A stretch of DNA of 10,498 nt. Origin: Paraglomus occultum. Taxonomy: Eukaryota > Glomeromycota > Glomeromycetes > Paraglomerales > Paraglomeraceae. Location: the NCBI GenBank assembly GCA_910592205.1, contig CAJVPJ010001320.1, forward strand, positions 1 through 10,498, read 5' to 3'. The notes under the pieces are model-generated. The model saw only the letters and a program-made list of their open reading frames with translations, ran no database searches and was not told the DNA's origin. This document shows, piece after piece, positions 1 through 8,551 of the stretch (position 1 is the stretch's first letter; each line of letters starts with the position of its first letter). A program made the translations under genes and the position numbers.

Positions 1-846
1 CAATTATCTAGATCATTTCCAAGTTCTCTCTCAGGTACTTGTTTAATGGCCCACTGCATAACTGACATCCAAATCTCATCTTCTTCCATGCTGAGGTCAT
101 CATTTTTGAGAAGATCAATCAAGGTCTCCTTTGGTAAAGTTGCAAAATCGTTTGATTTAAACACAATATCTGGGTGGGAAACAATAAGCCGATTGCAATA
201 AGCCAAAAGCCTATTCAAAGGGGTGGTAGAAAGAGCATACTTATAAAGTGTAATGATATTCTGCTGAATCCATCCTGTTTGTTTCTCAATCAAATAAGTT
301 TCAATCGCAATGAGAAGATCAAGCAATTCAAGTTTAATAACTCCATCCAGAAGACTAATCCAATCCACAAGTTTACAGGAATCATAGGAAATTTGCCCAG
401 TATAAATAAACCTGCAGAAAAAAGCAATTTATTTACGGAAAAAGAAATTATTATTATCTGACAATTAGATACTGACTTAGGTCCGAGCAGTAGTGCATGG
501 CTAGGGTCACCCCCATTATGATCTGTGGGAGTATTGTATTATGTTGATATAAGCATAATAACAAACATAAATTTTACCTAAGCAAAATTTCGAAAACATC
601 AGGTGCCAAATCCTCCAGTATCATAGCAGTTTTTTGAATCTCTTTAGCATTAGATGTCCCTGAATTTCCGGTTAAGCTATTCTCAAAGAATGAGCATTGT
701 GCACACAGTATTAGTGTATGGGTGAAAAATATTTTGCAATTTGGCTCCTTTCCAACATGAATTGAAAGGTCCGCATATTTGCCGCTTTCGTAAAGCTTTT
801 CATAGGCTGATAAAGTGCGTGAGGGCAAATCAACTACAATATTCAT
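1..846 (-). CDS. BTB/POZ-BACK domain protein, 5' part (runs off left edge)
   Basis: Two exons on the minus strand, 846..578 and 411..1, give 226 residues with no internal stop; the 3' end is outside the window. Exon 1 carries the BTB fold: a YADLSIHVG strand near residues 24-32, the FFTHTLIL segment after it, and the end of the core at the exon junction, where splicing joins VFEILLR to FIYTG, a hallmark of fungal BTB proteins. Exon 2 continues with a BACK-like helical region (about residues 105-215), including FKSNDFATLPKETLIDLL, a DDLSMEEDEIW segment and the QWAIKQ motif. Such proteins usually act as adaptors that dimerise through BTB and can recruit substrates to Cullin-3 ubiquitin ligases; in glomeromycete fungi many continue into a TLDc domain, which cannot be seen here. 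I chose the ATG at 846 because the longer frame upstream has only a GTG at 939 and meets a stop at 951-949. It is divergent from the kinase gene at 1727. The specific partner is unknown. Confidence 0.88.
412..577 (-). other. Intron of the BTB-BACK gene
   Basis: Read on the minus strand, the donor is AG|GTAAAA and the acceptor follows a T-rich tract ending CTGCAG. Splicing restores one continuous frame (CTT AG|G TTT ATT TAT ACT GGG), giving LLR-FIYTG exactly where BTB proteins have this motif. The 166-bp interval contains stops in the reading frame. Confidence 0.88.
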
Positions 847-1726
847 TTCGTGCAAAAAGTTAGAAAAGAATAAGATGATACTTTCATTGATTATGTCGAT
901 TTGTCGATCGTCAGGTACAGGGTCTGTGTGACAGCGCACATACTGTATCTACGTAACACATTAATATTTAATAGGGAACAGAATTTCAGAACGGACCCAT
1001 AACACCTGAAATAGTCGTTAACAATAAATCGAACATACACGCTTAATAAAAATTAAGTATGTTTTTACAGATTTGAATATGCTGATAATGCCATAATATT
1101 GAGTCTAGCAGGTAATAAAGGTAGAGGGTGTTTTCTGTGTCCGTTTATTAATTGACCTGACGGAAAAGAACGCAATGCCCTAAGTACCGTTAGGTTCATG
1201 ACAGTTGTCAGAACTAAACGAAACTCGAAACTATGCATCCGTGTTACTGGTAAACATAAGATAATATGAAATGCAAGTGAAGTGTTATCTTTATTAGAAC
1301 TTGAAACAACAGATGGGACATTTATTTTTATTTACTATTTGCTTTTTTGACTAACAATGTTTATATCCATAATTTATTTTATTCGTGTTACTATGCTTTG
1401 CTGGGAATACTTTCCTTTCACTATTTTACAGACAGGTAGCGAAGTTCTAACATGGTAGTCTCGCATGCATAAACATAGTATGATACGTAAACTAATTCTG
1501 GTTACTAATCAACTATTACTGATACAAAATTCGCAGGGCCGCGCAACACGTCGGACTGCGGAGGCTTCACTCGTGCCGAGCCCACTGGCACATATTAGCA
1601 TTACGTACAGTAGTCAAAATATTTATAACTAAGTATATTTATATTATCTCCAAACTATTTCGATACTCGCTTCTTTTGCAACTGATAATAACAATAATTT
1701 CGATATGCAAACCATAAGTTTTAATT
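847..1726. other. Intergenic region between divergent genes
   Basis: About 880 bp between the BTB start (minus strand) and the kinase start (plus strand), so it should hold both promoters. I see no convincing coding exon, tRNA or defined promoter motif. Local features are a small hairpin-like sequence at about 1039-1063 (CTTAAT-AAAA-ATTAAG core with flanking partial pairing), a GC-richer patch at about 1536-1597 in otherwise AT-rich DNA, and AATTTCAGAAC at about 982-992, which also occurs inside the left end of the Tc1-like element. Confidence 0.5.
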
Positions 1727-2552
1727 ATGTGTGGAGCATGCAATCAGCGGAAAGTAAAAGCAGCCAATAAGATAATGCGAGTTAGCAACGACAAAAGCAG
1801 GCCATTGAAGACGGAAACATTCGGTTCTATTCCTTTGATGACTTTACTGACAGTAGTCTTCAAAGCAAAAATGAAGACGCTTGGTAGAACGGTGGCATAC
1901 AAGCTCCTGCATTCACAGAATGAAGATGGCATGACTGAAAACTTTGTCAAGGAGGTTGGCAATTATAATGTCGGTTACATTTCGAGTATTTTCTCCCTTA
2001 CTTAAACTACCTAAACGATACTGTTAGCTTAAAATTCATCGCCTCGTTGACGATCATCCCAACATTATCCGGTTTCTCGGAGTGAGTAAAGGTAGGCATT
2101 GAGTAATCGCACGGCGTCTTCATTATTATATGGCGTTAACAGAAACTTCATTAATAGATACAATGAATAGATATGTAATGGTATTCAAGTACGCCGACGG
2201 TGGTTCGTTACGATCTTACTTATCGAAATCTGCCGACCTGGACTGGCTCACAAGATGTCAACTCGGGATCAATATAATTAATGGCCTGAAACATCTTCAC
2301 GAGTGCGGTATTCTGCACAAAGACTTGGTAATTATAACTTGTACAGTAAAGGTATTACGTTTTAGAGTGGCATATAATAATTGTCGGATTTATTATTAGT
2401 CCTCTCAAAATGTATTGATCCATACCGGCGTCGCGAAGATTACGGATTTCGGCTCGTCTGATCCGATTCTACAACAAAAAAGTCGTTCAAACGGCAAAGG
2501 AACCCTTCCGTATCTTGATCCCAGATGCATATATGACACTTCTACTAAGCGT
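1727..2552 (+). CDS. Spliced 5' segment of the kinase: N-lobe to activation segment
   Basis: Four exons give 210 residues before the frame hits TGA at 2553. Introns are 1955..2027 (donor GTTGGC, acceptor GTTAG), 2092..2142 (donor GTAGGC, acceptor AACAG; only 51 bp) and 2328..2399 (donor GTAATT, acceptor ATTAG). Junction phases 0, 1 and 0 agree on both sides, and each join restores a kinase motif: NFVKE-LKIHRLVDDHPN, GVSK-ET, and HKDL-SSQN. The residue after HKDL is Ser where this family often has His. The start ATG at 1727 opens a short CGACNQRK segment with two cysteines. Translation of a normal transcript would stop here, giving a kinase without most of its C-lobe. Confidence 0.75.
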
Positions 2553-2553
2553 T

Positions 2554-2790
2554 GATGAAAAGTCGGACATATTTAGTTTTGGAGTAGTGTTATGGGAAAT
2601 CTCTGGCAGAAAGCAACCATGCAATGGGATCCAGTACGATCGAGATATCATAACTTACAGACTGAGAGATGCACCAGTTTCGGGAACTCTAGAAGGATAT
2701 ATTACATTGTATTCAGAGTGTTGGGATGATACTCCTGAAAAACGACCATCTTGTGAGCAGATATTTAATAGATTAAGCACGATGGTTCAA
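2554..2790 (+). pseudogene. Kinase C-lobe of the same gene, in a shifted frame
   Basis: From GAT at 2554 the frame encodes DEKSDIFSFGVVLWEISG, the F-helix region of protein kinases with its conserved Asp, then YSECWDDTPEKRPSCEQIF, the alpha-H/I region with the conserved Arg. It lies one base out of phase with the activation segment ending at 2552, so AAG CGT (T) GAT GAA needs one T fewer to be continuous. No GT..AG pair in the few bases between could act as an intron. Confidence 0.8.
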
Positions 2791-2967
2791 CAGACAAGAA
2801 CTTCAAAACATCCATTTGCTGACGAGTTGCCAAATATATATGAGAAAAGATTACTGAAAGGAAGGAGTCTAGAACAGATTGCTAAGTCGATTAAAAACTG
2901 GTTATTACAGAGTGGATGGTATCAGCAGCATTATTCTCCTGTTGAAAGACTCAAAGGCCACAGTGTT

Positions 2968-4412
2968 TGTGGACAATGTCTTTGGTTACTTGGCTTTTTT
3001 CATGAATATGGAATAGAAGTTGAAAAGAATCTTGATCAAGCAATCTACTGGTATGAACTGTCAGTGCAAAATGGCTATGCTTTAGGACAAAATTACCTTG
3101 GTTATTGTTATCAACTTGGAATTGGAGTAGAAAAAGATGAAAAGAAAGCAGTTGAATTACACAGTTGAGCAGGGATATGCTGTTGCACAGTATAACCTTG
3201 CTTGTTGCTATCAAGATGGTATTGGAGTAGAAAAAGACAGTAAGAGAGCAGTTGAATTATATCAAAAGGCAATTGAGCAGGGATTTGCTTCTGCACAATT
3301 ACAATATAATCTTGGTTATTGCTATCAGCATGGCATTGGAATAAAAAAAGATTCTAAGAAGGCAGTTGAATTATATCAAAAAGCGGCTGAACAGGGATTT
3401 GCTGCTGCACAGAATAATCTTGGCACTTGTTATAAAAACAGAATTGGAGTAGAAAAAGACAGTAAGAAGGCAGTTGAATTATATCAAAAAGCAGTTGAGC
3501 AGGGATTTGCTGATGCACAGTATAATCTTGCCTGTTGCTATCAAGACGGAATTGGAGTAGAAAAAGATGCAAAAATAGCAGTTGAATGTATCAAAAGGCA
3601 GCTGAGCAGGGATTGGCTGCTGCACAGTATAATCTTGGTCAATGTTATCAACATGGTATTGGGCTAGAAAAAGATGCTAAAACAGTAATTGAATTATACA
3701 AAAAAGCAGCTGAGCAGGGATATGCTACTGCACAAAGCCATCTTGGTCAGTGCTATCAACATGGCATTGGACTAGACAAAGATGCTAAAACAGCAGTTGA
3801 GTTATACAAAAAAGCAGCTGAGCAGGGATATGCTACTGCACAGAATCATCTTGGTCAGTGCTATCAACATGGCATTGGAATTTTAAAAAGGCAGTTGAAT
3901 TGTATCAAAGAGCAGCTGAGGAGGGACATGCTGCTGCACAGTATAATGTTATCAACATGGTATTGGACTAGAAAAAGATGCTAAAATAGCAGTTGAATTA
4001 TACCAAAAAGCTGCTGAACAGGGAAATGCTGTTGCACAGGGTAATCTTAAGCACAGAAATAGAGGAAATAGGAATAGAAAAAAATGATGTTAAAATGACT
4101 GTCAATCGTTGAATATCTGAAAAGTACCTGAACAAGGATATGGTAGTTCTGTGTGCAGTATAACCTTGGCACTTTCTATCAATATGGAAGTGAGAGTAGA
4201 AAATGATGGTAACAAGACAGTTAACTTATATTGAAAGGCAGCTAAATGGGATATTAATATGCAGCTTGTACAGAATAATCTTGGTACTTGCTGTTATTAT
4301 GATGGAATTGGGTTAGAAGAAATGCTAAGAAAGCAATGAATGAGGCTATGCTTCTGCATAATCTTGGTTGTTGTTATGAAATGGAAATGGGGTAGAAAAA
4401 GATGCTAAGTTA
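2968..4412 (+). repeat. Tandem Sel1-repeat array, about 14 units of ~108 bp
   Basis: The unit is 36 residues of the form AQYNLGxCYQxGIGxEKDxKxAVELYxKAAEQG, the Sel1/TPR-like alpha-helical repeat. Units 1-2 (about 2968-3175) are the most divergent of the readable ones. Units 3-10 (about 3176-4025) are very alike at the DNA level, for instance GCAGTTGAATTATA and GAGCAGGGAT recur in most, which points to recent tandem expansion. Unit 4 has a two-residue insertion (ASAQLQYNL). Units 11-14 (about 4026-4412) keep only scraps such as AATCTTGG and GGAATTGGG. Frames used in order begin near 2515, 3137, 3586, 3891 and 3947, showing the indels between units. Confidence 0.88.
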
Positions 4413-4514
4413 TAAGTGGCCAGATGAACTATTACTATCGAAATTATTTTGTAAATAAACAAAGTGATGCGTTGTTTATCATAAACGCGTCTTTATTTTT
4501 AATTAGTTACCATT

Positions 4515-5664
4515 CAGTGAACGTGTTTTAAAGATATAAATTTCAGAACAACCCATTGTTTACTCTCCCGCCCTTTTACAATCATGGTTAATTCTAGACT
4601 AGAGGCACAGCGACAAACAATTCTCCATTACTGATTTAGCGGCGTCCAATCCGTAAAAGAGATACATCAAAAAACTAACATTTTTTTTCGTACTGTCACC
4701 TTATAACCTTAAAAAAATTCAAGATACGAAAACCGTTGAGCACAGAAAGGGGAATGGACGTCCTTCGAAGGTTACACAAAGTGTCGCTCGCGCCGTTGGA
4801 CAATACGTGCATAAGAACTCTGCTGTCTCAACACGGCAACTTGCATTAAAGGTACAACAAACACAAGAAATTTTAATTTCACGTGCTGCTATTTGGCGGC
4901 ATATGAAAAAAAAAAGATTACAAAAGCTCCGTTCACTAACCAGCATATTGAGATACGGAAGATATGGGCGTCGGTGCACTTACGGGACAATTGGTGCCGA
5001 ACAATATTCACTGATGAGACAGCATTTGATCTCTTTCGAAATAAGGTCCGTCGATGGCATAAAGATGGTGAAAACCCCATACGGCGGTTGCCAAAATTAC
5101 GACAAAAAGGTGATGGCTTGGGGGGGGTATTTCGCGAAAGGGCAAAACGCCTTTACAAACACAATGGATGGCCCTTTCTTATTCTACGTAAACATATTAC
5201 GAACTCAGCTTTTGCCAGCCGCCCAAAGAATGTATGGTAGGAACTGGCGTTTACAACAAGACAATGATTCAAAGCACACATCACGTGTCGCTAAGGAATT
5301 CATTGCTGAAAATGGGATTCGATGGCCATTCAATAGCCCAGACTTGAATCCCATTGAAAACATGTGGCACATTATAAAAAACAACGTTGAAAAACGTATG
5401 CCAAAAAATATTGAGGAATTGAAAAGGTTTATGGTTGAGGAATGGGATGCGATCTCAGACGAGACAGTGAATAATTTGGTGCTATCAATGGAAAATAGGT
5501 GTAAACTTGTTTTGAATGAAAATGGGGATAGAATTTCATACTGAAAATTTTATGAGTAATAAAAGAGATGATAAGCTTTAACAAATCTGAAATTGTTTAA
5601 TTATTTTAAGTAATTGTTGAGTTACACCATTTTTTCTGAAGGCAATTATTTTCGTTACACACTA
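4515..5664 (+). mobile_element. Tc1/mariner-like DNA transposon, disrupted copy
   Basis: The transposase relic at 4584-5544 is flanked by weak terminal inverted repeats. The left end has CAGTGAACG (4515-4523), then TTCAGAA at 4542-4548. Read inward from the right, the other end has AGTGTGTAACG (5663-5653), then TTCAGAA (5640-5634). AGTG, AACG and TTCAGAA are shared at similar spacing, and a CAGT-like tip is usual in this superfamily. The implied length of about 1.15 kb fits a one-gene Tc1 element. The right edge abuts TATA, which could include the TA target; a TA is not obvious on the left. The ends are an inference, the transposase is certain. It sits about 100 bp beyond the decayed Sel1 array. 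Confidence 0.65.
4584..5547 (+). pseudogene. Tc1-like transposase (DDE superfamily), stop and frameshifts
   Basis: Reading from ATG 4584, MVNSRLEAQRQTILHY is followed by TGA (4632-4634) and then FSGVQSVKEIHQKTN, the first helix-turn-helix. A frame change near 4695 leads to NLKKIQDTKTVEHRKGNGRP and the second DNA-binding part, ending RAAIWRHMKKK. At an A10 run (4906-4915) one base is missing, moving the frame to the segment with WCRTIFTDETAFDLF, which holds the first catalytic Asp. Near 5105 an extra base restores the frame: KVMAWGGYFAKG, LQQDNDSKHTSRVAKEF (second Asp), NSPDLNPIENMWHIIK (Glu), ending RISY before the stop at 5542-5544. The second Asp and the Glu have 31 residues between them, against 34 in typical Tc1 enzymes, suggesting a small internal loss. 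The family cuts and pastes DNA at TA sites. This copy cannot make a full enzyme. Confidence 0.88.
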
Positions 5665-5852
5665 TATCAAGAAGAAGTTGTTGCTACACTGAGTTAAGAA
5701 ATAGAAATAATATTGCCACAGCAGTAATTAGTCTATTGGTTGAGAATAAGAAGTTTGTTTGACTGAGCAAATTAAAATTGATTCATTAATTTTCAGAGTT
5801 ACATTTTATATTAATATGTTAAGAAATTTGCTAGAATTTTTAAGTCCACTTG

Positions 5853-5894
5853 TTTCAATGAATCCAATGTAAGTATACATTGCATTGATTCAAA
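5853..5894. repeat. Imperfect inverted repeat, 19-bp arms, 4-bp spacer
   Basis: The left arm 5853-5871 (TTTCAATGAATCCAATGTA) and the reverse complement of the right arm 5876-5894 (TTTGAATCAATGCAATGTA) agree at 16 of 19 positions; the loop is AGTA. All three mismatches are C-versus-G. It lies about 190 bp beyond the right end of the Tc1-like element. It could form a cruciform or an RNA hairpin, or be a remnant of a short inverted-repeat element; I cannot tell which. Confidence 0.6.
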
Positions 5895-7157
5895 TATGAC
5901 CAAAGTTAAGTATCTGCAATGAAATGTTAGTGTTTGTCTTGTATTAGTATTGAGTCTCAGAAAGCGAGTATTTATAGTAATAGTTTATGTAGTGACAATG
6001 ATAGTGTGTTTGATGTATTATTTTGCAAAATCAAGTGTATGAAAAGATGCGCAAATTTTTCGTGGTGTCTGGGCAGAACTGGACTGTATTAAAAATTATT
6101 TGAGAAGTTATTATTATGAATAAAACTTATTATTTTATAATTCCTGGGTCAAGTAATAGAATAACCTTTTGTGGTAAATTACCTGGTGCAAGTTATAGTT
6201 AAAGGTCAAGGACACAAATACAAATTAAACGTTTATAAATAATAGAACACCCGAGTATTGAAACGATGGTCAATATTATTATATTGAAGGTAACTGTGGT
6301 ATATATCGATTAATAAATCTGGTTTACTTCCAGACTTAATAAGACTGTTAAGAGTTAGTGTGTATTGATTTAATTAATGGAAATTTTGAAGCAAAAACCA
6401 AACCAAAAAAGAAAAATTTAATGGCAAATATTTTTATTTAGAAAAAAATTCTTGTAGTGTATGCCTTTATTGTAAACTGCGAGTGAGTGAATTTGCTGTC
6501 CACGACAATGAGCTGTTCCGAATTTAAACTCTTTACTTTCGCTAATACTGATTATCACGAGAAGCATGGTTGAGTTGCAATTTCAGTGTTCAAGTTTTAG
6601 TATTTTTAGTTAGGCATTTAAAAAAAGCACCAAACTAGTCTCACTAACCCCATGATATTTAACTTCAACAGGCTAACACGCTAACAATTAAATATAAAAC
6701 AACTAATTTGCTTTATTTCGGCAATTTGTTTTCGCTGGGAGAGTGCTTGCCTACTGTATAGTCAATGTAATACACATTTGTCAAAAATTACGCCTCGAGC
6801 TTTAATTAAATCTGAGCTTACCCACATTAATATTAATTCAAACAAAGCTATTGAGCACATATAGTATTACTTTACTAACTTAAGAATTAAATCAGACTCA
6901 CAAGTTCGATTTGAGTCAGATAAAATACAACCCATTTATGTATGATGTTCATATATATACTGATAGAAAAACTGACATATATTATTCCATCAGTCTTCAC
7001 ATAAGTATTAGGTAAATAAAACGTTACTAATTTTGTTTGTATTGAATAATTGATACTATTGTTCAAAGATGAAGCAAGTTCAAAATTTCTCCAGTAGTCG
7101 GACTAAAAAGACGAAGACCAAAGACCATATGAACATTAATTGGTTGAATTTTCTGGT

Positions 7158-7177
7158 TTATTATTATATAATAATAA
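7158..7177. repeat. Perfect 20-bp A/T palindrome
   Basis: TTATTATTATATAATAATAA reads the same on both strands. In DNA this AT-rich, built of TTA/TAA units, it is probably a simple-repeat by-product. Confidence 0.6.
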
Positions 7178-7995
7178 GGCATGCTGCAGCAAACCAAAGT
7201 GATATTGATGTGACTGACTACTAATACATTGATTAAGCAGTTGTACACATACTACTATACACAAATTATATAAATTACTGTTTTAAATAAGAATATGACT
7301 AATTTTAAAGTTGGTTGACAAAGTTGTAACGTAGGATTATCTATAAATATGAAATCAAACATACTAATACATTAAATTCACCATAAATCAAAAAAATAGC
7401 AGGTTATTAGAATTAAGGTAAAAAATTGCATGTACGTTTTTTAAACCAATGATCCAGGACTATCTAAATGAACAATGACGTATGAATTTATCAAAATAAA
7501 AACCAATAATAGAGCATTATGTTCAAGAAGAAAAAATAAAAACATAGAGAAAGAATTTAAATAAAAATAATAATTTTTATCAAAGTCGGGTCATCAAATT
7601 TATTACACACTTGCTTGCTATCCTTCGCCATTTCCGGAACTTTATATTTATGCCATATTAATATGCAAATTCTGTCACTATTACTATGTCGATTCCGTCA
7701 AGATCGTTTACATACAGTAGCTATCATAAAAGAATCGCTGACCGATTATCGCCTACAGTAGTCTGCATAACTAGGCTTATAGTATCGAAGAAAGATTGTA
7801 ATGGTATGGTTAATAAAAATTCAATAAAAAGGTATTTGTAACATTCAAAAGCGTACGTACAAGTTATAATAATGACCTTCGCGTTTGGACATCACTGTCT
7901 ACTTATTCATTTCCAGGCAAGATCGAGTGATTAAGTTGTTGTAAAACTGTGAATATGATATTAAACATGTAGTTTAATTAAAAAATCCATTAAAG

Positions 7996-8058
7996 AGATA
8001 TGTCATGGTGTTCGAATACGCCGATAGCGCTTCATTACGAGCTTACTTGTCATTTTAA
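7996..8058 (+). pseudogene. Short relic of a second kinase gene
   Basis: The frame reads RYVMVFEYADSASLRAYLSF and then TAA at 8056. This matches the hinge region of the kinase at about 2170-2226 (RYVMVFKYADGGSLRSYLS) at most residues, and the DNA is alike too. Nothing kinase-like is readable directly before or after it. It is a fragment of a paralogue or of a partial duplication, left without flanking domains. Confidence 0.7.
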
Positions 8059-8254
8059 TGAATTCTTTACTCAAATAAGTCAAGTCAAATCGACGACGTC
8101 TATCATGCGTTCGCAACTATTACATAATAATACTAGTGCTACTTGGAAGTAGTGAGAAGAATGTACACCAACACTTCGTTCGTGAATATTATCACTTCAA
8201 CATAAAATCAGAAGACGGCTTTACTTCTTTGATAAAAGAATTTACCGGGAATGA

Positions 8255-8551
8255 TATTGTGATGAGCGCTTCTACCATTGTTATTTCGATATGGATTCTG
8301 CACTGCATATGGAATGCTTCGATAAAGTCCCGTGTGGAGCATCTGTGGACATAAACAATTATCCGACGGGTGGACTAGCAGCTCGACGACTTTGTGCAGA
8401 AATCCCAATTACAAACAAACTCACCGATGACGCTCATTTGAAATGGATTCCATTAATGATTGGGGAGGGAATTATGCGGAATTTTATGGTCTACCTATTC
8501 GTCTATATTAAATTTGCTCCGCTTGAAACAACTGACTTATACAGTATATAA
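8255..8551 (+). other. Unassigned open reading frame
   Basis: A stop-free stretch of about 98 codons runs from after TGA 8252-8254 to TAA 8549-8551; its first ATG is at 8291 (MDSALHMECFDK, then NNYPTGGLAARRLCAEI). The composition looks more protein-like than the surrounding DNA, and it lies 200 bp after the kinase relic. I do not recognise a domain. It may be an exon of a decayed gene, perhaps part of the same relic, or chance. Confidence 0.3.

Larger units (their letters stand above)
1727..4412 (+). pseudogene. Decayed tyrosine-kinase-like/Sel1-repeat fusion gene
   Basis: Exons 1727..1954, 2028..2091, 2143..2327 and 2400 onward join in phase to encode a kinase of the TKL type. Visible motifs are TVAYKLL (Lys59), DDHPNIIRFLG, RYVMVFKYADGGSL, HKDL (Asp158), SSQN (Asn163), TDFGSS (Asp175), GTLPYLDPR, then SDIFSFGVVLWEISG and ECWDDTPEKRPS. 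A linker follows (LEQIAKSIKNWLLQSGW), then a Sel1 array from about 2968. Five lesions break the frame: one extra T at about 2552, an 8-base loss at about 3160, a 1-base loss near 3587, and two 10-base losses at about 3880 and 3946. After about 4050 the repeats are degenerate with several stops. The glycine-rich loop is unrecognisable (FGSIPLMTLLTVVF). Sel1 arrays are scaffolds for protein binding; in glomeromycetes kinase-Sel1 fusions form a big family of unknown signalling role. Inference: a recent pseudogene. Assembly error could explain the single-base changes but less easily the 8- and 10-base ones. Confidence 0.85.
5665..7995. other. Gene-poor AT-rich region
   Basis: About 2.3 kb with stops dense in all frames and no domain, tRNA or intact transposon that I recognise. 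It includes an imperfect hairpin (5853-5894) and a 20-bp A/T palindrome (7158-7177). It is probably eroded intergenic DNA between the transposon and the kinase relic. Confidence 0.5.

Noticed and set aside
174-461. Plus-strand open frame of 95 codons
   Set aside because: It lies opposite the BTB-BACK exon 2 and the intron, and the minus-strand reading has clear domain matches.
1536-1600. GC-richer patch as a possible tRNA
   Set aside because: No T-loop GTTCGAA-type B box, no anticodon arm and no acceptor pairing could be made.
1744-1962. Minus-strand open frame opposite kinase exon 1
   Set aside because: The plus strand encodes recognisable kinase motifs with consistent splicing; the minus frame is a shadow.
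2553-2556. Programmed frameshift in the kinase
   Set aside because: There is no evident slippery heptamer, and the gene has four further unrelated indels downstream, so decay or sequence error is simpler.
2951-3572. Minus-strand open frames opposite the Sel1 array
   Set aside because: They repeat with the 108-bp period because the repeats do; they are the antisense of Sel1 units.
3176-4025. CRISPR-like array
   Set aside because: The regular repeats are contiguous 108-bp coding units with Sel1 motifs, without unique spacers.
7063-7248. Minus-strand 61-codon open frame
   Set aside because: No domain and low-complexity A/T composition; it contains the A/T palindrome at 7158-7177.
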